Below are positions 23,482-35,300 of a DNA stretch of 64,000 bases, in pieces. Positions within the stretch are counted from its first letter, which is position 1. Every line of letters starts with the position of its first letter. Source of the stretch: Cristatella mucedo (lineage: Eukaryota; Bryozoa; Phylactolaemata; Cristatellidae); NCBI GenBank assembly GCA_009760855.2, contig WPIO01000128.1, forward strand, positions 322,501 through 386,500, read 5' to 3'. The notes beneath the pieces were generated by a model. The model searched no databases. It had not been told where the DNA came from and saw only the letters and a program-made list of their open reading frames with translations. A program made the translations under genes and the position numbers.

Positions 23482-23853
23482 TCACCGTGTCGGCGAGGCC
23501 AGTGTGGCCAGCCAGTGCCTCACGGCGAGAGCTGTGTCTCTCGCTGTGAGGCACTGCATCGGTGCAGCCACTTCTGCTGTGAGATCAGGGACCGGTGAAC
23601 TGCTGTCTGCTGCTCCCGACGAGCCGTTCGTGTCAGGTGCCGTCCAGTAGAGTGTGTTGGTCCTGACAGCTGACTGAAGCAGATCCAGATCGGAGCGACA
23701 GAATTCTTTGCCGATGTCATTCGCCTGGCCAACTGCCTCTGTCGAACGCATCTGTGGGGTTCGGGGTGTCGAGGCTTGCCGGCAGTGGGTGGATGGCCGT
23801 GTTGAGGATGTGACCCAGCACCGGCCACTGCTGCTGCAGTTGCTAGGCTGCAT
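23482..23853 (-). CDS. hypothetical 123-codon ORF, doubtful
   Basis: An ATG-started frame in a fair context (caccATG) with mixed composition, including DLDLLQSAVRTNTLYW and ending LASPTR. I recognise no family. The frame is overlapped by another open minus-strand frame, and its 3' end lies in a 44-bp hairpin. It could be a retained exon, a relic or chance. Confidence 0.25.
   Translation of the reverse strand: MQPSNCSSSGRCWVTSSTRPSTHCRQASTPRTPQMRSTEAVGQANDIGKEFCRSDLDLLQSAVRTNTLYWTAPDTNGSSGAADSSSPVPDLTAEVAAPMQCLTARDTALAVRHWLATLASPTR
23513..23556. repeat. 44-bp hairpin (19-bp arms, 6-nt loop)
   Basis: The arms CAGTGCCTCACGGCGAGAG and CTCTCGCTGTGAGGCACTG pair along their full length with a single G-T type mismatch around the loop CTGTGT. 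Confidence 0.85.
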
Positions 23854-23902
23854 GGTGGCCTCAACTACCCTGTCCCGACTTCGAACTAAAATGAGTGAGA
23901 TC

Positions 23903-24075
23903 CTAAAATAAATATTAGCTGATTTAATAGCCTCATTTGTATAGCTGCAGAAGAGCCTTAGCGGCTGTCACCGCCGCTTGCAACTGGCAATAAAGGATCG
24001 CCCACTGCAGGATTCGAACCCACGACCTTGGTTGTATAGAATGAGCACCTTACTTCCTGGGCTATCCTGGGCGTA
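23903..24075 (-). mobile_element. SINE-A copy
   Basis: Reverse copy: attagctgatttaatagcct tail, tgtcaccgccgcttgcaact body, B-box complement gattcgaaccc, then an eroded hairpin and A-box region ending at ggctatcctggg. Confidence 0.8.
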
Positions 24076-24079
24076 CTGA

Positions 24080-26420
24080 AGTCGTTTTTTACTCTTATTT
24101 TATCACCCGAGACTGAATGCTCGCACTGTGCTGGCATCAGCTCCACGAGGCAAGCTGAATCTGTCAGGCGCCAGTGCCAAAGTATGCGTGATCGCTTATC
24201 TCGGGACGATAGCTTTCCTCGGGAAATTTTATTTGCATTGGTCATCCACCTCCATTCCATCCACCCCCACCTTTCCGATCGATTGTTGGCCACTGCCCTA
24301 GCTTGCCACCACTCACTGCTAATTGCCTCCTGCCCCCTTGCTCCTCGAGTTACCGAAGCACCTGTCAGGGCAGCTGTGCTGCTGACTCGGCTCGATCGCT
24401 TGCTCGTGCTCCAGGCTGCTTAATCGAGCCAAGTCTGTGCAGCATAGAGTCAGCCTGACTAGCCAGCGGCTCACTCGCAGCCATTCATGCTGATTGTCGA
24501 TCCGAGGTCACGTGGCTGCACTCTGATAGTGAGGATATGGAAGGCAGGTAGGTGCAGGTCGGTCGAGGGTTATGGCGGTTTTATTATGAACCATTCGGAT
24601 GCACTGGGGGTATGCGATGGTGCTCGATCTAAGGGGGCTCGCCAGCTAAGAAGAGGCTGCTCTGCACCCAAGACTAGCAAACGTTCACGCTTTCTTTTCC
24701 TGCTGCTGTTGTAAATAGCAGGCAGGGTTCTGCCATTAATGTATGGCCCACCTGCAGCCTGTGGATGGACAGTTGACTCGGCAACTTCTGACCTTCGATG
24801 CAAGGGATGTTGCCCGGCCACAGCTGCATTGCCCCACATGCCGGTGATCCAGCGAGCTCTTATATATGTCCTCTTGAGAGCAATAAACTAGTCTCTTTTA
24901 TCGCTCGCTCGTGCCTCCGTGAGACTTGTCAAGATATGCTGCCGCTTGAGCCACAGTAACTTAAGATTGCTTATCAATCAGCAGAAAGTTCGGCTCATTC
25001 TGAGCAGCCGTGTCATCGTCGATCACGTACTGCTTGGAGCAAAGCAGGAGCAAGATGCCTCATCACAGCGATGAGGCACGTGGACCCAGACACGATCGAA
25101 CCCGCCAATCATACGCAGGCTATGAACCAACCAACCGCTCTTCGCTCGAAAGGCAGTGCCAAAGGTGGGAACAGGTCTGCACATGGATCTAAGGTAGAAA
25201 CCAAGGAGTAGATCAAGAAAGGGGATCTCAAGCAAGCGGAGCCGCACTGGCAGCTTCATGTACGAGGTGATCGTAGACTTCGACTTGCTTGCTCGCTGGA
25301 CACGCTGCCGAGCATTGGTGTCAGGCCGTGGCAGGCGAGTATCTACCCAGCTTGCAGTGGTGGTGACTCTCTCCACAGCCAAGGCTGACGGCACGAATTC
25401 TCGGGGAATGTCACCTTCGCCTGCCATGATGACGTTGCTGGCCACATACATGGCTAGCTAGCTAGAGCCCTCCAGTGTGCCCAGCCACGTGACCCACGTC
25501 GCCATCCATGTCTGCATGTGGGAAGTAGAGGGCATGGGCTTGCCCTATTTCTATCAAGACAAAAAAGAGCTAGCTGCTGCATTCCGGCTCCTGCCAGCTG
25601 GTCCAGTCAGGTCCGGTTCTCGAGGTAACGTGGCAGGTCTGTTGGGAGGTTAGGACAAGCTCAATGATGCAAGGGCAGTATAATGAGGCAGTACATGTTT
25701 GTCGGTGCATGTGACGCACAACGCAGCACGCACTGGCACTCATGTGTGAGTGCTGCTCACACACAAAGCTTATGAGGGCAGCGATGTGCACGGAAAGACG
25801 GGCACGCACGTGTACACGCATGTAGGCATGCTATCGTGCACGCAGGCAGGTTTGCACGATTGCCCGCTGCTCATACGACCACCATCCTCAGCAAGTGCGC
25901 ACACCCATGCACATGCTGAAATGTGCGCGTGCGCACACGCGCGCACACAGGCACCCACGCATATACTCAACACATGCTCGCACTGATGCATGCATGGATA
26001 GTACAAAGTGCTGTACATGTACAAGCACAACACTCACAGAGGTTTGTGTGGTCGGTGCATTGCATTCATTTTCAATGTTAATTTAAATTAAAGGTTTAAA
26101 TTGAAAGCTTAATCTTAATTTAACTAAATCCTAATTTCGATCGTCAAAATGACAGGCCATTTTCAATTCATTCAATTCCAGCCTGATCTCACGGCGAAAA
26201 TTGGCCGAGATCTGATGTGGCATGTAACCATGCAGCAGCAAGTGGCCCTGCACGCTCGGTTGCTGCCATCTTCAAGGCATTGAGCTATTAGGCTCGCTGA
26301 CACGGCTGTAGTTACATGGTAGGAGTGTGGAGGGTGAGGTAGGGGATAGGAGAGCGCTGGTGCGTGTCTTCGAGACGCACGCACAGCAGCAAACGTTCTT
26401 TGGTCTTGCGCGTAAAATTG
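24080..26420. other. intergenic, no gene seen
   Basis: Several 60-140-codon frames overlap on both strands with no coherent domain. 25740-26035 is a degenerate CA/CG-rich stretch, and 26060-26140 is AT-rich with ttaattt-type motifs. Confidence 0.35.
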
Positions 26421-26424
26421 TAAT

Positions 26425-26520
26425 AATAATAACTATTATTATTATACATTGGTGTAGCACCCTGAGGGAGCTTAATCTCTTACTAGGCACTTTACATATG
26501 CTGTAAGGGAAGCATGGTTG
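26425..26520 (-). mobile_element. LINE-b 3' tail
   Basis: A reversed ATT tail, then gtgtagcaccctgagggagc, aatctcttactaggcacttt and acatatgctgtaag. This is the hairpin tail only. Confidence 0.75.
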
Positions 26521-26803
26521 GGCTTAAAGTCTAGCTCATCATAGACTCTGTCAACGAGCTTTACATAGCAGCAAGGGGAATCCCTTGGAAGGCCGCAGCA
26601 GATGACCAAGAGCTCGCAGGTACTGAGAAGGAAATCTGCTCCCTGTCACGCTCCGCCGTGGCCCCCCACCCCCGGCCCCTGGCCTCCTTCTTTGGACCAC
26701 TCACCTAGAGCTGCAAGTGCAGCTGCCGATATGCCCCATCCGGAAGTCCTGGGATCGGTGGCCTCCGGCGAAGACCAGCTGTCTCGTTACATCGAGATTT
26801 GTG

Positions 26804-26977
26804 GTAGATGCTTCCCACTTTCTCTTTGTTGCATGAGACGAAGTCTGTTGGCTACCGAATGCATACCGAAAGCCACTTAGGCTGTGAGTGCGCTAAACAA
26901 AACTCTCCTGCGTAACACCCGCATAGTCTTTATGACTTTGTGGAGTTACAGACGGAGATACATTACATTGCATAGAT
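26804..26977 (+). mobile_element. LINE-a 3' end
   Basis: Forward LINE-a: ctttctctttgttgcatgag, gaagtctgttggctaccgaa, the in-frame TAA in cctgcgtaacaccc, then the 3' UTR and gatacattacattgcat tail. Confidence 0.85.
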
Positions 26978-27075
26978 TTGGTAGAGATTTTAGGCTTTGC
27001 TCTTCCGCCCACTCTCCCGGCAGAGAGACAACTGGTAAAGCTGTGCCGTCAGCGTGGGTTGATTTCGTTAGTAAG

Positions 27076-27102
27076 AATATGTGGCCTTCGTGGCCACATA
27101 TT
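27076..27102. repeat. perfect 11-bp hairpin
   Basis: AATATGTGGCC, loop TTCGT, GGCCACATATT. Confidence 0.85.
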
Positions 27103-27109
27103 ATTATCA

Positions 27110-28135
27110 CACCACTTGCCGATCCCTGTTGTGCTAGCAGGCTTCAGAGCATGGATCTGGCAGAGTTTCAGAGCACACACTGAGTAGCACTGGGAGGGCA
27201 GGGTGGTGGAGGAGCTATGGCAAGCACAGGCTCGCCCTGGCTTTCAGCTGACTCCCTGCCCAGTCGAGCATCCGTCTCAGACTCCGCGGAGCTCGGACCT
27301 CGATGAGCACGATGATCCAGGTCATCGAGCTTGCTTTTTCTTCCATATCGTGTGTGATTGGAACTCTCACCCCTATCCCCCCCAGATAAGTTGATTAGTA
27401 TGGGTTGCCAGCTGTCGTCGGCAGGGGGCACCAGGCACCTGGTTACTGAGCTATGCTTCCTCCTCAGTGTTTAGCTCCCGCTGTGAGCCACAGCTTCCAA
27501 AGCTGCGACCTGGCCAAAATCTCTGTTGGAACTGGAACTTTAGGACTTCAGGTCAAGTGCCAACTCATTAGTCTCGCCTAGTTCTTTGGAATAAGCTATC
27601 ATAGCTAGTGACCCTAAGCGACCATGGAATTGGCTATTAGAGTAACTATAGCCCTCGATTACTTGGTCGTTGGCAGTGAGGAAAGATTTCTTGCCACATA
27701 AATCATTCAGTTGGCCATGCCTATCGCTGCAGGCATGAACCACAGTAGATGCCGGCAGTGATCAAGTTAGCAGAGGGTGGATGAAAGGCAAATGTGGGCG
27801 AACATGTTTTGACCCATCAGTGTCACACTAGGCTGCCTGAAGCTTGAACCGGTACGAACCGGTTCGAAGTTGCGTTGCAGCAAATATCGATCACTTGCCG
27901 AAATTTGTGTAGCCAAGTCACGTGATTCGGCACCTGACTGGACACTGCTCTAAACATGCTGATGCTTCTAGCTCTTGTCTAATCTTGTCTCTTATAGTGT
28001 AGTAGGTGATGGTATGAATTGTTTATCCTCGTGTACACGCATGCGTGTGTGTGCATGGGTGCATTGCAGGCATGCCTGTGCGTTTGGGCATGTGTGAGCA
28101 AGCATATGTCTATGTGTGTTTGTGGGTGCGTGCAC
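27110..28135. other. intergenic, no gene seen
   Basis: No domain recognised. A 67-codon frame on - (27540-27743) has balanced composition but no family resemblance. Confidence 0.3.
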
Positions 28136-28136
28136 G

Positions 28137-28137
<1 letters not shown>

Positions 28138-28208
<71 letters not shown>
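28138..28208. repeat. (GT)n microsatellite
   Basis: About 30 GT dinucleotides ending in cgcgcgcgc. Confidence 0.97.
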
Positions 28209-28211
<3 letters not shown>

Positions 28212-28564
28212 CAATGCTTGAGCATAGGAGTGAGCCCTTCAAAGAAACGCCTTAAAGCTGCAGGTGCCGAGGCTGCAGAGAGGCTGCTCTTGCCAGGTCT
28301 TGTCCTGAAAACCTTTCAGCCCCTCCCCCTCCCCCCCTACTCCAAGGGACCTGCCAATAGGAGATGCTCTCGGCTGTGAAGAGGGGGCTTACAACAGCAG
28401 CTTCCTGCTGTTGCATCCTGCCTCACGCTTCGGTCCATCAGACCTGCCCACGATTGGCCTGAAGCTCTACTCCTCCCTATGCCTGTGGCTGGCGGCAGGT
28501 GCAGGTGCAGAGCTGCAGTTTCTGCAGGTTCCAAATAGGTCAAGTCACTCATTTGCACAAGAGA

Positions 28565-28604
<40 letters not shown>
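28565..28604. repeat. (GA)n microsatellite
   Basis: About 20 GA dinucleotides, ~150 bp upstream of the TMEM45 first coding exon. Confidence 0.95.
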
Positions 28605-28607
<3 letters not shown>

Positions 28608-28753
28608 CAGACCTGCCTCAATCGCATTGGGCTTAGCATAGCTCTTAAGCATAGACAGACCGACGAAAGGTTTGACAAATGAATCGTTGTCGTCGATTCG
28701 CTAATAATCAATGTTGCAGCTTTGCGAACTCCATCTTGTCGCCTCGTTTTCAG

Positions 28754-29398
28754 AGGCCATCTCCGAGAGGAGCAGCGTGCAGGCTCGCTCGCAGCACTCA
28801 CGAAGGAAATGGGCACTTTCATGGGCCACGTGATTCCCGGAACGTTTTTCCTTGCCTTTGGCGTCTACTGGATGGTGCGTGTGTTCGACCGACTGTTCCG
28901 GCATCGGCAGCACTGCCGACGCAACGGTGGCAGCATCGGTGGCGGCGGGGCTGACCCGGCTCGCTTCAGCAGTTCGGCGTCGTTTGCCTGTGCAGCCGCG
29001 TGCTGCTGCACCAGGAGGCGCTGCAACCCGGAGGCCGTGCTCAAGTTGGTGGCTGCTGCTGCCGGCGTGACGGGAGAGATGGTCACGGCGTTCGAGGGCG
29101 GGGAGTTCAAGCACATGGGCAACGCTCAGCACGCCACCATGTTCTTCGCTTTCGGCCTCACTGGCGTCGCCGACCTGCTGCTCTTCTACGAGGCGCCGTT
29201 CGCCGTGCGAGGCATGGACTATGCTGCCGCCTTCCTGGCGCTGGTCATCGAGGGCATTCTCTTTGCGTTCCACCTGCATGGCTTCAGCGAGCTCGAGGCG
29301 CACATCCACGTGCTGCTCATCTATGTCATTTTCGCCAACGCCATAGCCGTCCTGCTTGAAATGAAAGACACCAGGAGTCCCATGGCGGCTCTGGCCAG
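28754..29398 (+). CDS. TMEM45: TMEM45 first coding exon (5' UTR 28754-28808, CDS from 28809)
   Basis: A pyrimidine-rich acceptor (cctcgttttcag) ends at 28753, so an untranslated exon probably lies upstream. No ATG occurs between 28754 and 28809. The exon ends at CAG|GTAAGC; the apparent TAA stop at 29400 is part of the splice donor. It encodes residues 1-196 plus two bases of codon 197. Confidence 0.9.
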
Positions 29399-32300
29399 GT
29401 AAGCTCGGCCGGAGCAGACGAAGCAGCAGCAGCAGCTCGGCATCAGACAGGAGCTAAATAAATTGGCTCGCTAGCACGTCTGATGCTACCGCAGGGTCGA
29501 GCCAGTCGTAAGCTTATGCAGCGGCGTTCTGAGAACGAGCAGCAAGCAGCTCAAGCTGCTGCTGCCGCTGCTGCATGGCAGCAAACGCCTCGGGATTGGG
29601 GGGTCGATATGAGCTGCCTGGCTTCGAGCCATGCTTTTTGATGCCGACCCAGCAGCGTCTTTCGGGCTGCCAGCCTATGTGGTCGCGCGATGCGATGTGT
29701 GAGATCGGTGGCCAGCCGGTTCCCCTCTTTGAACCGACATGACATGTGCTTCAGGTGGCGATGCGCCATCAGCTTTAAAGGTTAAAGGTTAAACGCTAGC
29801 TGATTGAACTGCATCATTTATATAGCAGTAGAAAAGCCTTTAAGGCAATCACCACCGCTTGCCGTGGGCCTTAAAGGATCAACCTCTACAGGACTCGAAG
29901 CCACGACCTGAGTCATGAAGAGCTAGCACCCTATGCCCTTGGCTAAGGCCCTGGGCTATATGATTGGCTGTCCGAGGTAAGGTCAAGGTCTAGCCCCCTT
30001 CATTACTTCGTACTGGAATATCGACAACGTGTGGCTAACTCCCTAGCAGTGGCTGCACTTTTTGAAGCCGGCCTGCTTTGCACAGCCTTTACAGACATTG
30101 TCAGCAAGTTGAATTCCATCTCTGCTTATGTAGCGCTGCCCAGGCTCTCTTGAGCATGTGAGTACCACCTAAAAGAGGCTGTACAAATGCTTCACAATCA
30201 GCGTTGGCGCCAATAACGAGCCGTGAATTACTCACTCTCCTGGCGACCTAGCCTAACCGTTTATGCAAGACGTCACGGTGCTTCGTACCATGCAACTTCT
30301 TAAGCTCGGTAGCGGGTTTCGAGCAATAATAGCATGCATTAAGAACAACGACTCTACTTCTATCTCCTCCACTTAGATAGTTGAAACTGATACCTAACTA
30401 GATATCATATAATAGTAATAATAATAATAATGCACTTGATAAAGCGCCCTCAGAGAACTCAATCTCTTTCTAGGCACTTTACATTTGCTGCAAAGGTAAA
30501 CGCAATTGAATGATGAGTAATATCATGCTTGATAAACAACATGAATAACATGGTTAGGGGTGACATGCACAGGGTCAGCATGCAAGTGTGGTTAGTGGCA
30601 GCATGCACAGTGTCAGCATGCATAAGCACAGCATGCACCTTATGAATATTTTAGTGTAATGCTTTTGCACCTCTGCCTAACCGAGTGATGGTAAAAGACT
30701 GACTAACTGATTGCAGCTGTGTATGCGAAGTGCAGTGGACGTCAGCCTGTCTGTCCGCCACATGATCTGTCCACCACGTGGTCTGTCCCTCGATGGATTT
30801 ATCTGCCAGCCATAGGATCTCTCAGTTCATTAACTAGCCCATCAATGTGCCAACGGGTCTACCAGTCCAAGGCGGTTGCTTTCACGACCTCGGTCCCGAG
30901 GTCGTGGGTTCGATTCCTGCGGTGGGCGATTCTTTATCGCCACTGCAAGCGGTGGTGATAGCCATAAAATAGGCTCTTCTGTCGCTATACAAAAAGAGGC
31001 TGTTTAATCAGCTAGGATTTATTTATTTATTTATTATCCTCTTGTCTTGCAGATATTTGATCCTGGATGTCGGCAAATTTCCTTGAACTAAACGACGATA
31101 AAACGGAACTGCTATACTTAGGACAACCAAAGCTATAGCTGGGCTCTTCTAATAGGTGCTGCTGCTGCTGCTGTTAATCGACCATCACCGTATGCTCGGA
31201 ATTTAGGTGTCTTCTTCGGCAGCTGCCTAAATTTTGAAGGTCTCATAAAGAAGACAGATTTCACAGCTAGCCACTACGCCCAATTCCTATTTAAGATTAG
31301 GAGCTGTCTTCTAAGGTGGCTTGCAAAAAAAACTAGCTGCTTGGTTCTGTCTCGGCTAGATTAGTGCAATTCCTTTTTGGCTGGTCGACCGGAAAAAGCC
31401 ACTAGGCCACTGCAGCTGCTGAGGAATATGGCTGCAAGGCTAGTTCACAAATCCCAGAGTTTTGACCATATGTCTCCTTTGCTGAAAGAGCTTAGATGGC
31501 TGTCGGTTGATCAACGGATACAAAATAAAGTTCTTACACTGACCGACGAGACCTACCATGGCTTAGCTCCTACATATCTAGCTGAACTGCTGCACAAGTT
31601 TAAGCCTCCTCGTGCTGCTATGTCCTGAGCTGCTACTTCCATACTACTCACTACCTCAACTGCTTTCCTGATCTGATCGCAAGCCTTCTATGCTTCTCAC
31701 TTTCTCTTCGTTGCACTGTGTCTGCTGGCTAACGAATATTTGTACCGGAAGCTGCTTATTCTTTGAGTGCACAAAAAACACACAAAACTCTCCTGCTTTG
31801 CATCCACGAATTTGTGGCTTTGTGGAGTTACAGACAGAGATACAGAGACGGATCTGCCGAACTTTCTGTCTGTCTGTGCATCAATCTCTCTGTCAGCTCT
31901 GTCCATTGTCTGTTCTGTCTGCTATCAGAGCTGTCTGTCTGTCTGCAGGCCTGTCTTTCCACACACAGGTCTGCATCTATCCGATCGTCCCGTTTGATGT
32001 TTTTCCGTCCACCAGCTGGTGCCACTTCGGAAATAAAGGCACGAAACCCCCTCCGTCTGCACCCACACATGGGTCTATGGAAATCCGGGTAGAGAGCTGA
32101 CTTTGAAGTGTCAGGGGAATAGTCTGGGGAAGTAGCAGCCAGCGACCGTGGAAGCAGGAAGCTCCATTTCTCTACCCAGCAAGCACGTGGCAAGCACGAA
32201 GCGCTTTCATACCAAGTGTTACTTACTTGCTCCAGCTTCAGTCCTCAAGCATGGCGCTTGTATCAGTACGAATGTGAAGGTGGGGCCTCGGATGGCTGCC

Positions 32301-35300
32301 TCCTTAGGCGCAGGTATACCGACGGCAACAGTTCGCGACAGCAATTAAGTCACCCAGAGAGCCACGGGTGTACAGCACCAGCCATCGCGTACAACTCCCA
32401 TACAACTCAAAACCTAGAGAACATCTGACAACTTATTACATGTGACATATCTGGCTCCCTTGGCTGTAGTTGAGGAACTGCTAATAATCGCCACGGTCGT
32501 CATAATGTGGCTGTTATAGCATTCCAATTCGTCACTGCTCCCAATTAAGGCCTTTTACATAGGCGATTTACAGCAGAATGTCAAGAAAATACTTATCAAG
32601 TTGGTTCAACAATCTAATACGTTTTAGGGCACTTTTCTTTCAAAGACAAACGTGTTAGAAATAGGATCGGAAGTTCTGACGACTCACGCGTAAATGAAAA
32701 AATTATTATAATTCAGAAAGTATAATCCATTTGCATAGCGCCATAAGAGAACATGATCTCCATTCAGGTGCTTCACATACTCCACGGGGCTCAAACCCAC
32801 GACCTCGGCCAGACCTTGGGCAGGCGAGCACATTAACCACTGGGCAGATTATGCAAACCTTGTCTAAACCAGATGTAAACTGGAAGAAATGTATCTATAA
32901 ATAATAAATTACCGATCTCTGCATCCTATGTGACTTGCGTCCCAACTTTCCGAAACCTTGGTAAATCGAAGCGCATTCGTGAAGCTTGTTGAGGGCATAC
33001 TTGTAACTTTTTTTTACAGCTACATTGATAGTGTACCTGTTTGCCTTGTAAATTCCGTAACTCGGTCAGTTGTTCACGGATCAGAGTGAAATTTAAAATG
33101 AGAGTTCAGTTCTGCATGTACGGCATGATGCTAGTTTATGTCTGATATTTTGGTTGACTAGGCTTTACTATACACGTCTAAGATTTCAGAAAATAAAGCT
33201 CTAGGACGTTTGAGGGCAACAAACTCATCACAACTAGCATAGCCATGTGAGTGTCAAAGTTCGGCTTCGCCACTCCGTCACACCTCAAACACAAATTACT
33301 ACTGAATTTTTATGACACCATTAACGAAGCTGTTGCTGTAGTCGTCTCGTCTTTATCTACGTCACCGACTGGCAGTCGGGGCAATGGGCTAGGCTTCAAG
33401 GCGTCTTCTGGACTCGGCTTTTCGTACGCTCAGGTCATCAGCGCTTCCCTAGACAGGGTGCAGGCAAATAGATGCCCCTAACGATTTCAAAAATTGAACG
33501 CGATTAGAGTGTGCAGTACTTCCGGGAGGAGCAGGCTTCCATGCGCTGCTTCCATGCGCAGCGATCGCGACTCCTGCTTATCGTGCTCACTTCGTGCATC
33601 GTCTCACCAACATTCAGTTGAACAGTCTGTGGGGTACGCTGGGTAACATCCAGCGGCTCTCTTGGCTGAGGAACCACTCACTGTCAGATTTTCTAAGTGC
33701 AATGCCGACAATTATATTGCAATTTATAATTGTGAATCGGAGCACGAGGTCCGGTTCATTTGCTTTTACGACAATTGCGTATTCAGCAACTGGTTCGCGG
33801 TCATCTCGGCGTCGAGACTCAAGTTTCAATGCACGAGGATTGCGTCATTGTCGGCCCGCAACAATTTCTTAGTGGAGTCATCTCAGAAGCCACGTCGAAA
33901 TACGATAACAAATATTATCAAGCCTCCCTGAGTAGACAAAATGAGAAGAGTCGTGGAAGCGAAGAACCCTTGAGATGGATGAGCAACATTCTCGATCACT
34001 TTAAAGTGTCAATAGTGTCACAGAAGCACCAGGATTGTTACGCTGATTCTGTTACACAGATCCTAATCGGTCGCATAACAGGAGTCGGAAGCCGTCACAC
34101 GATCACATGACCATCAATTTGAGACGTGAGCACCAGCAAGGTCATGAATAAGCAAATAACCCAGCATCAGAGAGCCAGTTTCTTCAAGCAGAAGTTTGTA
34201 CAATAGCGATCTAGAAGCAGGTATAAAAAACCACACTCCACTAAGGCAATCACCGGCATAGCAAGAAAGAGCTCATCCACTAATCACATTTGCATGCTGA
34301 CCCTGTGCATGTCACCCCTAACCATGTTATTCATTTTGCTTGTTTATCAAGCATGATTTTTCTCACCATTAAATTGCATTTCCCTTTGCAGCAAATGTAA
34401 AACACCTAGAGAGAGATTAATTTCTCTGAGGGCGCTTTATCAAGTGCATTATTATTATCACACCATTTGTATAGAATAAGGTATCGGACATTGCACATCA
34501 CCTCCAGGCAGCTCTGTGTTTACCTGCTTTTTGCTAATCTCTGCTGTTAATCATAGTAGACTGTAGGCTCTCGGTAGATTTTAGCTCCCCCAAACACTGC
34601 CGCTTCGGTGGCTTCGAATGTAGCGTATCTTAACCCAAAGCAATTAGCTCGCGAAGCGTGTTCTCCACGATTCAGCTAGATCATAAAATGCCGAGAAGCA
34701 CGAACATTAAGGGCGGCGAGTGACTTTATCATCAGAAAAGCAGTTTCGATAAAAGGGATCTCTTGCAGAAATATCCTAGACGCTTTGGGCGTGCTATCCA
34801 AAACTTTCCTGCGTAACGTCCACATAGTCTTTGTCGCTTTGTAGTGCTGCAGACGGAGAGCCGGCTCCGCTGAGTCCTGCGAGAACGAGTGAATAGTTTT
34901 CTGCATTTCCAGGTGCTACTGTTTCCTGCAGCAAGGCACCTGGTTTTGGCAAGTTGCCTTCATCCTGTACCATCCGCATCCAGGTAACGTGTGGGACGGA
35001 AATGCCCACGACAGTGTGATGTTCGCAACTCTTTATTTTTCATGGCACCTGCTCGGCAATCTAGTCGGTGAGTGAGACCGTAGCCGCGAGTGTCAGCTAC
35101 ACGGCCACCGGATATGCCGCTGGTAGCGAGAACTTGGCACGCTGACGTAGACAAGTCGCTTACAGTGTGTCAACGCTTGGGTCGGTCGAGATGACAATTC
35201 TTGGCCGAAAGCCTCTTCCGGTTGAGCTACTCTTCTTCTGCCCAGGGTCGCAGCAGATAGCCAGGGCCGGCCATGTGTGCTTTATAGTTAGGCGTGTCGC

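Noticed and set aside
28722-28808. An earlier TMEM45 start, adding 29 residues
   Set aside because: It relies on a non-ATG codon and spans the acceptor at 28752-28753. MGTFMGHV at 28809 is the family's normal N-terminus.
28701-29309. 202-codon minus-strand frame
   Set aside because: Antisense shadow of TMEM45 exon 1.
29400-29402. TAA as the TMEM45 stop
   Set aside because: It lies within the splice donor CAG|GTAAGC. Conserved C-terminal blocks continue in phase at 34913 and 37237.
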